Both the position numbers and the translations under genes were made by a program. Below are positions 47,111 to 59,350 of a stretch of DNA of 64,000 nt, in pieces (the stretch's first letter is position 1; every line of letters starts with the position of its first letter). This DNA is from Casuarina equisetifolia (lineage: Eukaryota > Streptophyta > Magnoliopsida > Fagales > Casuarinaceae): contig CM052361.1 of the NCBI GenBank assembly GCA_028551475.1, forward strand, positions 15,379,274 through 15,443,273, given 5' to 3'. The notes under the pieces were generated by a model. That model was not told the origin of the DNA. It worked only from the letters and a program-made list of their open reading frames with translations, and did no database searches.

Positions 47111-50100
47111 CTAGCCGGATGTGTCAATTTCCTTCCCAGAATCTTCCTCACGAATATTTCTCCTTAACCTTCTTAGCCATATATCATAGTCCATTGGGTA
47201 TGGTGTCCCACATAGACTGTCAACATAATCAGAAAATGCTTTCAACACAGTTGAAACATCACCAAGCTTCTGCTGAATCAACCTCCTGGACCAAGATGTC
47301 TCTCTCCACTGCAGTGCTCCTTCAACTGAATCCAGATCGGGAAAAGCTCCACCAGAGGAATAATAAAGCATATAAACCAGACTCTCTGCATCTGAGGCTG
47401 AGCACAACTTTCCCTCCTGAAGTGCATAAGTCGATGAAAAATGAAGATTCATGGCAGGGCGGTCCCTGTCTTCAAGAATGGCATGTCCCCAGCCAATAAG
47501 AACAAAATAAGGATGCCTAATGCCAGACCTTACAGAAACTATATTCTCTGGTCTGATGTCTCCATGTCTAATCCCAGCAGAAGTGGCAGTTGAAAGAGCA
47601 GATAAGCAATCGTGACAACACCTGATTGCCTCATCTGAACCAAATCGACCTTCACTTACCATGTCAGCCACTGTTTCACCAACAGGGCTGGTTACGAGAA
47701 CTGGTGTACCACACCAAGGGTGGTCACAGTTTCCTCCGGAGCTGGGTCTTCGACATTCACCAGGGTGAATAATCCTGCCAGATGCAATCAACTGCGGCAG
47801 ATACTTGCAAGATATACCTTTTTGTTTCATGATGGTCAATATTTTAGTCTGTCTCTGAACTTGATACCATAAATTCATATCTTCCCATGCTGGTTCCAGC
47901 TGAGAAGGATGGGAACCAACATATAGAAACAGATCTTTTCCTGGGTCTTCCACTGGAGATGCAACATAATATGAAAATTCAGTAGTACTGAGGACCTTAT
48001 TAATCTGATAACCCCTTTGCCAGTTTGAATCCTCTAACCATAGTATTGATCCTACTTCTAACTTCATCATCTCTTCCGACTGAATGTTGTTGGAATCTTC
48101 CTGAACTTCAACAATTTCAGGGGATACAGTATGCTGCTGGTACCGAAATATACCATTTCCATTCACTCTAGTATCCTCCAACTGCCTCTCCACTCTTCTT
48201 GTTTGAAGGCGAGAACCATGGTCAACGGCTAAGTCCTCAATAGAGTGGTTAGGCATTCCAGCAAACTGCATGATACAGTGGAAGGTTGCAAAGAGTACCT
48301 GTAAAGCACCAATGTCTCCCCAGTTCGCATTCCCAAGCTTATTCCAGATCCTATCTATTGGTGAAACTGCAATTCTAGAATGGTTTTTGATCCAATCAGC
48401 AGCACATTCATAGACATTATTCACATCATATTCCAACTTATTTACATCTCCATCAACTTTAACAACTCCACCATATTGGGAATCAACAAGAAGAACAAAG
48501 ACTGTGCTTGAACTGTCAGAGAAATTCAATCTGCTTAAGCTTCTTGATAGTAGTATACGAAGAGCATAGAAGAGAGCCTCCCCAAGCACAGCAAGAGAAG
48601 GCCGCGGGTCACTATCTGCAGCAAGGCTCCCCCCAATATCAGGCCTCAAAAGGGCCAGCTCAAGAATATGGTCCCACTTCCCATGGGGATGCCTGGGGTT
48701 TTTAAGCATTATACCTGTGGCACAAAGCTCTCCAAGCTTACCTTTAGCAATGGCCTCCTCAGCCTGATAGAATTTCAAGTTAGCACTGGACAGACAGCTA
48801 ACAGAGAAAGGCATCGGCTTATCCTGACTCCAAAATGCCTCCCACAAGCCCTTAACACTTGCATGTAAAAAGTCTTCAATAGCAAGAAAAGCAGTTGCTT
48901 CTACAGCATCAGAAGTAGAAGCATAAACAGCATTGGGCATCCGAATCAGCTGCTGAAATGTAATCCCTTCCAATGCATAATCAAATTTTTGAAGTTCTAT
49001 TAACTCAAAAGGAACATCAAAGGCAGGTGTTTTTGCTGCTGACTTCTCTGATGATGAATGAAACCAGTCTTCAAGTTTTGCAGTCAGGTCTTCACTATCC
49101 ACAAATCGGTGAAAGAAGTCCCTTTGATTCCTAGACCTACTACTAGATGCACTAGATCTTTTTGTCCCAGACCCTATCGATTCGTGGTCTGGGAATTCAC
49201 CTGTCAAAAATTAAGTGTTCAAAAGTCCATACATGAAAGAACTAAATCATTAAGAAAAGACAAAGCAAAAAATTACTACAAGCCAGTTGACAGCTTGGAC
49301 CACAGATATCAAAATTAGAAACAAAGAAGTATATCAATGTCATCATTCTTTTATGTCATTCCTGTTAACCAAAAACATGTGATAGGTTGATGTCAGATAA
49401 TGTACTCATACTCCAACAAATAGCCACCACCAAAAAGCACTTCCAAAATAAGAAATTTAAAGGAAAAGATTCAGAGTATGCTTGGTAAAATTTTTGAAAA
49501 GAGTTTTTGAAAAGTACTTAGGGTTTTGTATCTTGACAAATTTTAATGTGAATCACATATGGGAAATAATACTATTTTCTTAAGTTTTAAATTTTTTACG
49601 AGATTATTTCTAAAGACAAATATCTAATAAATTTATTCAACAATTAAAATAAAAATAAAAAGAGGCAGCCTAAGAAAGCAAAAAAAAAAAAAAAAAATTA
49701 CGAGCTGCTGATCGACTTTCCTTATTTCATTTGGGACAACCATGTAATCAACCTTTCTCTATTGTTAGAGGTGGCCAAGCAATCACCTCTTCTCTCCTCT
49801 AGTCATAATTTTTTGAAAGTGCCAGTTATTATTTTCTCTATGAAGCAAATCAATCTACTTACCCAGATATTTGCAAAGTATGTCTATATGGAAATTCAAC
49901 AAGTTCTCTAAAAGTGTTTTATGTTCTATCTCATGAAAGGAAATTTGTAATTTGTTTCAAAGAAAATTGTATCTACGAATGGGTGCCACATCTGATAGAA
50001 AATCATCCGGCAACTATTTCCAAAAATAGTTTCTAAGTGTTTAAGGACAAAGAGAAATAAACACTTCACTAAAAGGTGATTAAAAATACAGTTACAGATA

Positions 50101-53059
50101 CCAAAACTAAGTGTATGCTTGCTTTCTTACATCAGGCAAAACCCCCATTTATGTCAAAAAATGGAGTGCCATAAAAAAGAGAAAACCATAAGAAAAATGA
50201 TGTGAAGATACAATCACTCCCTAAGTGTACATTGTCCTAATCTAAAATAATCAGACCCCAAATTCAGATTTAAGATCATGACAGGTTATTTAATGAGGAT
50301 AAGAATAAAGATGTCTACCTTGTACTAACTAGCACTAACATAAGCTCTTTAACTAGAAGGTTAAGATGTTGAATGGATCCTAATCACGACGTTTAGAAAT
50401 TAATGGAATATCTAATTTGAATAGAGCAACTTCCTGGTGACATATATTCAAGGAAAAATATTATCTCTCTCCCTATCCCTCTCTCAACTAACAAATGTTT
50501 TTAAGCTGATAGTATTGTCCATGTACTACACTTGAGCTAGCCTTCTTACATAAATGACATCTTACCATGAGAGTATCTTAAAAGCTCCAAAAAGTAGATT
50601 CAGACGTCCTGCTCCTCTTTAACAGTTCTTGATCATATGGGTGTCACATATAAATAATCTTGTAAAGTTGCATAGCTTGAATTAAACGTTCTACAATCTA
50701 CTTCTTTTCTATTTGGAAAAATATAGCTTGAAAAACATAAGGCCATATAGCACCAGTAGGGAACACCTAACCAATGGCATGACCTTCCTTGGGCCTACCC
50801 ATGCATTTTGGCCACCCCACTAAACCCCCATATTATGAGGTAAAAAAATTTCTTGTTGAGTTACATAATTACTTAAAATGAATAAACCTTAATTCCTCAA
50901 GACTACATCTTCTACCAAGACATTCATAGAGGAAGTAGAAGCGCTTTCGAAACAAGCTATTCAAGAACAAATGGAACGTTTTCTGCTTTTGGAACAAGTA
51001 TAAAGAAATTCTTTTCAGTAACTTTAGAATTTTATTATAAATTTATATAAATAAAATAAAAATAAATATTTATTACATTTTTTATTTCACATATAAGTTT
51101 ATGTTACTAATATATCTCATATGCTATTTACGAGGAAACTCAAAATAAAATGTGTCCTTGCACCACAATTGTGTCAACCTAAATGTCATTAACATCAAAT
51201 AAAAATCAAGAAAAAATACATGTAATGATGACATTCAAATTGATTCCTCATAAAGATCTCCACCTAATAAAGTATCAAACATGTATTACTAACATGCACC
51301 AAAATTTAACTTAAAATTGATGAGATAGAATAAAGGTAAGATATTCTATAATAAAATTACCAAACTAAAGCATACATAGGAAGATCTAATATAGATAACA
51401 TCACACAGACACACATGTGATATTCATATCAGGGTTCCATATCTTGAATGGAACAACCACTATTGCTTAAATCATAAAAGACAACTAAAAGCAGTAAATC
51501 AAGTTCTTTAAGTAAAACTCAACCAATAAGTCAAATTCTGAGGGCAAAAATTTGTTAACCATTGCAACCATTGACCAACAGATCCATCTAATTCTATTGC
51601 TTCAGTCTTAAGAGTGAAAAAATAATAAGCTACTCTGTTTTTTCCAGTCAACATCTCCCTCCTTCCTGCAATCAGTCCCATAGAATGACTGACACTCTCC
51701 ATTGCGAAACTCAATAACATCATCTGCTTATCCTCTCTAGATGACTTCAAGCAATAATTTCGAGCTAATACCAAACTGTCTTCAAAACCAACTACTACCA
51801 TGAATCTCAAATTAGAATTTCTGTAACATCAGCCAGAAAGGCTTGCTCAGATATCTACTCGGAGATTAAAACTATCACAACCTTAGTTTCTTATTAAACG
51901 TGTATCCACCATACAATAGGAGAACAAAGCTAAGGATGCATATAAAAGAATCATCTAAAGTGTCCTTCATATTTACCAGCAGCATAGTGACTTCAAATTT
52001 TACATACAGGTCCCACAGCCCCATGATTAGGAGAAATAATGATCTACTAACAAAGAATCGCACGTCTAGATCTTTCTATAAGATGAATCCTGTAAAAATT
52101 TTGAGAAATGGAAAAAAGAATCATGGTTTCAAAATATCATCCCGTACTTTACAAACCCTTCCTTTTGATTATCCTACAGACATAAGGCTCGGCAATCCAG
52201 ACTGACAGAACACATAAAATAACCAGTAAAAGACTCCTCTAGACTAGCTCATTCGGGCATTTTGACAAAACCATGCGATAAAGGCCTCCATATACTTTTG
52301 CCTTGCACTTTTTACAAGGAATCTCTGAAACAGATGCAGATTTGGCAATAAATATCCATCTTTAGGTATTCAAGTAAGTGAAATACATATCCCAGTGCCT
52401 GTAAGAGGACAGCTAGTTTGCTCACTTCAGAAGTATTCCTTTCAAAATGAGTATGGGACTATGTGCCTTGGCACAAATTTTTCACGAGAGAATTAGTGGG
52501 AGATGTGCGCCTTTATTGGACAGAGTGAAGAGAATGAATAGAAGAGGTGGCGAAGAAGGTAGGACAAAATTATAGACTAATTGTGTCGCCTGAAATCGGT
52601 GATCCGCTGTTCCTTCAGGAAAATGCAAGATCTTTGCCAGAGATTAGAGAAAACCAGTTTAGAGGGGACACTTTTGGGTCTCAGCATCATTCGTCGGGCT
52701 TGGCTACTCAATTCCCTTTGAAAACAATAAGGATAAATAAGAGCCTACTCAGGTTTCATTCACTCTTAGAATGTCATTAATCCTAACACATACATTCTTG
52801 CTGTGCATGAGCAACTCGAATCTGGGAGGGAATTGTCCCACACTACAGGGCTCAAAGCAAATCCAAACATTCTGAGAACCAGTGCTATGAAAGCCGAGGG
52901 AATCATAAGACAAAAGCAAGGGAAATAGTGAGGAAGAAACTTACAAAAATCGGGTGGTTTTGCGAAGTAAAATTCAGTCAAAGGTGAAGTCAAAAGAGAG
53001 AATTTAGGGTTGAGAGGGAAGTAGGGAGGGGGAGAGAGAAAGAGAGAGATACCTTCCAT
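47111..53059 (-). CDS. Plant protein-kinase-fold protein, probable pseudokinase
   Basis: Exon 1 codes only 7 nt (53059-53053, ATGGAAG). A 3.85-kb GT/AG intron follows, and exon 2 (49200-47111) holds the rest: 698 residues starting MEGEFPDHES. Residues 1-330 form a conserved plant-specific region (DYALEGITFQQLIRMPNAVY at about 77-96). From about 440 the sequence follows the kinase C-lobe: HGDIRPEN at 548-555 keeps the catalytic-loop Asp and Asn with Lys replaced by Arg. The Mg-binding DFG is IGWG (571-574), so its Asp is lost, and SDAESLVYML at about 605 resembles helix F. No glycine loop or VAIK lysine is evident. I infer a non-catalytic scaffold or regulator. It resembles plant proteins annotated only as protein kinase superfamily. 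No localisation signal is obvious. Confidence 0.85.
49201..53052 (-). other. Large first intron of the kinase-like gene
   Basis: The intron starts GTATCT after ATGGAAG and ends TTTTTGACAG before GTGAATTC, restoring the codon GGT. It is AT-rich with an A18-class run near 49680. A 100-codon minus-strand frame (51810-51508, MRFMVVVGFEDSLV...) is unusually low in simple sequence, but I cannot assign it. No transposon protein was recognised. Confidence 0.6.
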
Positions 53060-53727
53060 TACGATTCCGCTTATAGTTTCTTGGTCGACCTCAGATCTTT
53101 GGCGCTCGGAGAAAACGTCCCGCAGTCGGTCACTGACTCTGATTTCTCACTCTTTCAAACGTCGTCTGTCAGTCGTAGTAGTTGTACTTTGTGCGCAGTT
53201 CAATAAGATGACTCCTGTTCTCTTCTTCTACCTTTATTTTAATAATGCCTGCAACGGTTTAATGCATAATGCTGCGCTTCTTTTGTCTTACTGCCCGGCT
53301 CTTCCTTTCTCGTGTCGTAATTTTCAAATAATATCAACAAAAAAAAAAATTATCTTATTTTTTAATTCTCCAATTGTATTTCTCAAAGACATTGAATTGA
53401 AAGCATTGGAAAGAGAAATCATGATTTAAAGAAGGTTTGAGGTGCAATGGAAGGTGACAACAAATGAATATTGTTCTCGACGTCTGTTGAGAGAGTGGAA
53501 AGTTTACATTGTTTGAAATGATTAAAAAGCCAGTTTTACTAAGAAAACAATTATATAAATAAATCAATCTTAGCTAAGGAGATGATGGAGAGGCTGCAAA
53601 TGTAAGTTCAACGGGATCAGAATCTTTGCCAAGAAAGGCCATTAGAAAGTTCCAAAAATTCGGATTATAATGCACAGTTATTTTTCAAGGAAAGATTATG
53701 TTTGGTTGCTAATGGGCTCAAAGCAAA

Positions 53728-54070
53728 TAGTAAGGGCCCAAGTGAATATCTGCACCCATTAGCTTGCTTGTATTGTATTTTCATTTTCTTATTTGTTTAT
53801 TTGCTCGGCTTTGTGGTAAATAGTTGTTAGCTTTTATCACTTGTAAATATCCCTCGGTCCCCAAGATTAGTTGCCTTGGGCTAATAACTTAGTTCACTCG
53901 TTTTGTTTAATAACTAAACTGCGGTTTTCAGTAATCCTAAAGTAAGTTAGTACTTGCTGGCACTTCACGGTATCAACTACACTCGTCGTTGTTTTGAGAT
54001 TTGTTTGCCGTGTATTTATTGTCTATCCTCTCTTGTTACCTACATCGTATTTGCAAAGCTGGTTCTGTTG
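53728..54070 (+). repeat. 5' LTR of a degenerate copia element
   Basis: It begins tagtaagggcccaagtgaat and shares its first 130 bases well with 57934-58070 (tagcttgcttgtatt and tttgtttatttgctcggct in both). Similarity continues weakly after that (ttttgtttaata). The 3' edge is uncertain. Confidence 0.6.
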
Positions 54071-55289
54071 CTAAAGAAGAGAATTGATTGGTTTGGGTAG
54101 AGTTACTGTGTGTAGTTTTATAAATTTACTTTCCATAATCAAGGACATTCACAATTAAGCCCATATTTTTAGTCAAAATGGCACCATTCAGTGAGCTTTT
54201 TATGTTTACATAACGAAGGGGTATTTTGAACAGACCAAGTTCTAGCCCATTGCCCCCAAGAATTGAATGAAGCCTTTCCTCCCTCACTTCACCAAAACTA
54301 GAAGAAAACTTCTCAAATATGACAAAGAATTAGAAGAATGCAAACCTTAAACTAATTAATGACTTGTGCTGTGACATCTTGTCTAGAAAAGTTTGAAATA
54401 ACATTAAGGGAAAAAGCAAGTTCGGATTTGTTGATGGAACTTCCTCTCACCCCACTAATGATCTAGTAAGAAGGGAGCAATGGCACCAATGCATTTTGGT
54501 GGTTTTTAATTGGTTGGAAAAATTTGTTGAGGAAAGCTTAGTGTCACGGACTTGGGAAATCCATGTGGCACCTAGATCTTAGTAGAGATTTGGGTCAGCC
54601 TTTCTATCACTTAATTAAACTACCTGAGAGTCATAATGGGACAACTTGTCAGAACCAAGACAACTCGTTAGGGCTTGGTACCTTAAATACATACACAACA
54701 ATTCATGAAATATATCTTTATTGAATAATAGAATCATCCAAGTTATAAAAAATTAGATAATCACTCCCTGCACCAGACGGGGTTACATTCCATACACAAA
54801 CGCAGCAAAAATACACTGGAATAAAGGCACAAGTTACAAACAATGGCACCACCCAAGTGGGTGACCCAACAAAAGAGAAACTAAGCAGGTCGGCTTTGTC
54901 CTTAACCACCTAGTCTGTTAGTCCATACTACCAGTCTAGGACATTAGTCCCTTTGGTTTCTTGCATGGGAGATGCATAAAAAGGTCTATGGTATATTGCA
55001 GTAGCAATATGGGAAGTCAATTGCCACTTAAAGATACAACTTAAGGAAAAAGTTATATGAGCTTTGGGAGAGAAATTAGTCTATAACTGATGCTATTTCT
55101 GACACTTAGGGAGAAACAAATCTGCAAAGGCCACCAGTATTATGCACATGTGAGAATTGTACATGTGGTGTCAATAACTATCAGAAGAACAGAAACAAGA
55201 GATAAGATTAATGGAATACTTCTTACTGGGGCTTTGAATCGTTTCAAACATTGAGGACAACGATTCTTGCAATGGAAATAAAAGATAAG

Positions 55290-55690
55290 ATTAAGGTATG
55301 CTTGATAGCAAAAGGATATAATTAAAAAGAGGATATAGATTATGAAGAAACATTTACTTTTACGGGTAAAAGATTAGTATAAAGGTTACTCTATAATATG
55401 AATGTTCAAAATGTCTTTTTACATGGTAATTTTGTGAATGAGGTATATGTAGAGATGTCATTAAGACTTCATAGTAAAGAGGAAGGTTTAATGTGTTTCT
55501 TACAAAAATCTCTCTATGATTTAAAACAAGAGAGATTTTTAAAATACTAGTTTAGAGCATTTGTCTAAGGTTAAGTTGATAGCTACTCTTATGGATCAAA
55601 ATTTAAAATTGGCGTCATTAGAACATGACAATGGAGTTAGTGGTAAAAGGAACAATCCTCCTTTAGAAGATCTTACCTCTTATAGGAGGT
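55290..55690 (+). pseudogene. Copia reverse transcriptase relic, plus strand
   Basis: Fragments read IKVCLIAKGYN, IDYEETFTFTGKRLV, NVQNVFLHGNFVNEVYVEM and MCFLQKSLYDLKQ. These correspond to the copia boxes LVAKGYNQ, DYEETFSPVAK, LDVNNAFLHGDLHEEVYM and LYGLKQ. DLTSYRRLI near 55670 is the post-YVDD box. Several stops and a deletion between LYGLKQ and the SYRRLI region remove the catalytic box. Confidence 0.75.
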
Positions 55691-56639
55691 TAATTTGAAG
55701 ATTGGTATACCTTATATTATAAGGGCAAACATCGGGGACTCCTCTTAAGTCAAGACCCTTGCCTAGCAAGTCTACTTGGTTAAAAGTTTGAATCCCTTCC
55801 CCTTATCCCTTGTGTGTGAGTTGTAAAAAATGAAAGTAAATAAAAACAAGGCCTTGAAATAATCTTATTTAAAGGCAACTTGTAACTTGTTAAAGATACT
55901 TTTTATGGTGTAACTCCTTTGTAACTTAGAATCTTTATGATTTGACTAGTTGGATTAGGTTGGATTTTCTTTTGGTTTGATTGAGCTTGGACCCACCCAC
56001 ATCATTCTCCACTCCTTGATGAGAATTTGTCCTCAAATCCTAATTATGGCTCTATTACTTGTTTACATTCTCCATGGCCTTTTTTTGGTTCCAATGTCCA
56101 AATCAAAATTTCTAGTCAAATCAACCATTAACTCCAACAACCTACCCCAATGTGTTGGTTCACGAATTATAGGTGGACTCCAATATTGCCTAAGTGGAAG
56201 TTTGCAACTTGGCTTGTGGTATGAGATAAATAATAAGCAACTAATGGGGAATGGTTAAGCTAGCTTTTCATTTTTGGCATTAGCAACTCCTTCGTTATCT
56301 TGATAACTCCAAATGGTCCATTAGCACCTCTCTAGCCTTTTCTAGTGGCAAATTAAGTTTCAACAACTATTTAAATTTCATTGGATTTGACCTATAAAGG
56401 AAAACATAACTTGTGCGAAGCAATGCTTTTGGTGTCATAGTTACTTGGATGGAATTATGTGCTTTGTCAATCACCATTAACTTTATAGCTTTCTTTGGTG
56501 ACATTTCAAACTTTAGAAAATCCTCATTGCATATGTCTACTCACTAGACACATTGCAAACATAAATTAGGTTGTACACACCATAACATAAATAGTACTAC
56601 TTGTTGTATTAGAGTAAGAAACATTTTCCACAACTTTCT

Positions 56640-57300
56640 CTTATTCTTTAAAATTTAAAGACAAATCCCAATATAATTTGAAATGAGCAACTAAAGTACT
56701 TACAGATTTTGCATCATTCATATTGAATTGTCTAGAAATCTTCTCAACGTACCTCTTCTAAGGAAGCTTTATAATCCTCTTCTATGCCTTTATTATGGTT
56801 GATCTCCATTCCAAGTACCTTTTTGGTTGCTTTAAGGTCTTTCATCTTAATTTTTTTTTTCAATAAAGAGTTAAGTTCTTCAATTTTAATTGAACTCCTT
56901 GTTGTAATAAGCATATCATCTACATAAATGAATAGATATATGTAAGAACCATTAACCACTTGACTTTGATAAACACAATTGTTGCAAGAGCTTTTGCAAT
57001 ATCTATGCTTGATCATAAATGTATCAAATCTCTTGTACCATTGTTTTAGAGATTGCTTTAGATTATACAACAATCTTTGTAGCTTGCATACATGATTTGT
57101 TTTCTTTTTATCCCCAAAACCTTTTGATTATTTCATATAGATCTCTCTATTCAACTTTTCATATAAGAAGGTTGTCTTCATGTCAAGTTTTTGCAATTCT
57201 AAGTCAAATAAAACTACCAAAGACAATAATATTCGAATGAGAGTATGCTTTATCGTAGGTAAAAAAAATCTTAATAAAATTTATACTTTCTTTTTGTGTA
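56640..57300 (-). pseudogene. Copia reverse transcriptase relic, minus strand
   Basis: The frame 57073-56744 contains YNLKQSLKQWYKRFDTFM and FIYVDDMLITTRS, then EELNSLLKKKIKMKDL and LGMEI, which are clear copia RT boxes including the catalytic YVDD. The sequence before it (57250-57080) gives DMKTTFLYEKLNREIYM in another frame. It is opposite to the flanking copia relic. Confidence 0.8.
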
Positions 57301-57933
57301 AAGCCTTTAGCTATCACTCGAGTATACATTGTTTTTTTCACTTTCTAGTATGCATTATTTTCTCTTTAATATCCACTTGTAGCTTACAACCTTTTTACTT
57401 GGAAGTAGTTCAACTAGTTTTAAGGTCTTGTTTAGCTATCACTCAAGTATGCATTATTTTCTTCACCTCTTGGTATGCATTATTTTCTCTTGAATATCCA
57501 CTTGTAGCTTACAACCTTTTTACATAGAGGTAGTTCAACTAGCTCTAGGGTCTTGTTTATTCATTTTGAGGTTACTTTTCATAGAATATAATGAATATAT
57601 TCAACATGCAAGATACGTGCTAATACTTACAAATAACTTCTTAAGAAAAGTTTAAGTATATTTCTTGAAGTAAAAAAATGAAGTATTTAGAAAGTTTGTA
57701 CATGAAAGACTTTGGAAGAAAAACAAACTAGTAGATAGGTCAAGAATTTTAAAATTGATAATGACTTAGAGTTTTACAATTGAGAGTTCAAAGATTATTA
57801 TAAGAAAGGTAGTATAGAAAATCACAAACTATTATATACATGTTACAACAAAATGGTGTGATAGAGTAAATGAACAAAATCGTTATGGAGAAAACATACA
57901 ACAACTTGCACAGAGCTCCACCTTGAAAGGAAG

Positions 57934-58300
57934 TATTAAGGGCCCAAGTGAATGTTTGCAGGCCCATTAGCTTGCTTGTATTGTGTTTTCATTTTCTTAT
58001 TTGTTTATTTGCTCGGCTGCGTATATACGTAAGAAATTGTTGTAAATAGTTTTTAGATTTCATCAATTACAAATGTCTTTCAACCTGTGGGCTTCTTCCA
58101 GAAAGTCGTATTGCACAATCGCAATCTCCTACTTCACCCATTTTGTTTAATAGCAAAAATAGGTTCTCTCTCGGAAAGTTGCATAATGCTGGTACGGCTT
58201 CAATCGGCTGGGGAATCCAAGTGTAAGTTGGCTTCGAGTTATTGGATGATCCGTTGAGAGAGGCAATCAAAATAGATTTCTGTTCATTAACACGACCCCG
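57934..58300 (+). repeat. 3' LTR of the degenerate copia element
   Basis: It starts tattaagggcccaagtgaat after a polypurine-like aaaggaag. It matches 53728 onward but has gaps and substitutions, so this is an older insertion than the 11500 element. The end is not fixed. Confidence 0.55.
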
Positions 58301-59350
58301 GGCAGAAATTTGAGCTAAGTGAACCCTATGTTGGAGGACTTTTAGCCGGCAAAAACCAAGCTTTTCACCTTCCAGGTTTTGTTTGTCTTCATTGTTTGTT
58401 TTTCTCAAGTCCATGTTCTAGCAAGTCCAGAAATATTTGGAGCCTTTCCTTCAGGAAAAAAAGAAAAGACCAAAACAGGAATAGGGAGGATTCAATCTCT
58501 CCAACATTGAGACCGTAAGCAGATTTAGAGAAAGCGTGAACACTGGGAGGTTGCTATTTGTATTTGCAGCCAACAACACTTAGTAGTACAATGCCAACAT
58601 CTTTGGCATTAATAGTACAATTTTTTGAGGGCTTTGATACCCAAATTTCGTCATGATTTTTGTGAACGAGATGTGCTAGCCGGTTTCTATTAGTTTTGTT
58701 AAAGTGCCAACTTCTATTCTTAAAGCCAATTATATAGCAAAGAGATACGTAAATATATAAAAAAGTTTCACGTTAAAATATCAATAACTCGAGATTTCAA
58801 TTGCAAGTCCTTCAATGTTTGCGACATATTTATGAAGGTAAGAATATGAAACTTTTTGGGATAATAGTAGGGATTTATGCAATATTGTTCATGAGTGATG
58901 TGTTAGATTAGAGTTAAAGACAATCTTTAATGGCCGTAACATATCATAAAAGTTTAAATATTTTATTTTTCAACTTTCTTCTCAACAATATTTACTTTTG
59001 TTTTTTTAAATTACATATATTTTAACCGGATTTACTCGAAATAGAACTTTTTTGTTTGTTTCCATCTCTTGCTTTTGTGTTGAGAGGTTGCAGTTATACA
59101 AACGACAAAACCTATTCCCCGTTGAAACTCAGCCCAGCCTCAACTCTTGCATTGCAGAAAGAGGTGTCCAAGGCCCAGAACTCCGAGAGCCGGGTATTCC
59201 AGGCACGGTGGTAGATTATAGCCCCTGTTCTTTCACTGGATTCCAGAACCACCACTCTCTGAGCTCCGGGCGATTCAGTTTGCCAAGATTTCGCCAACTC
59301 ATAAAGCTAATATAAAGCCCTAATTACGATCTGTAACAACTTAAGCGGCA
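58301..59350. other. Upstream region and 5' UTR of CSN2
   Basis: No gene seen. Sequence from about 59090 to 59350 is less AT-rich and likely holds the transcription start and 5' UTR; agccctaatt near 59316 resembles a partial telo-box. A frame at 59052-59315 falls in this leader and is probably not translated. Confidence 0.45.

Larger units (their letters stand above)
53728..58300 (+). mobile_element. Degenerate Ty1/copia element with internal inverted copia and gypsy fragments
   Basis: Two LTR-like repeats in direct orientation enclose a plus-strand copia RT relic (55290-55690) and a copia polyprotein end just before the 3' LTR (RAPP and WKGS-like text near 57910-57930, followed by the purine run aaaggaag). 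Between them lie minus-strand copia RT (57300-56640) and a weak minus-strand gypsy tail (about 56430-56000), presumably later insertions. The 54070-55270 section has no recognisable domain. The element is dead. Confidence 0.55.

Noticed and set aside
47080..47499. 139-codon plus-strand frame opposite the kinase-like gene end
   Set aside because: Antisense shadow of the conserved C-lobe coding sequence.
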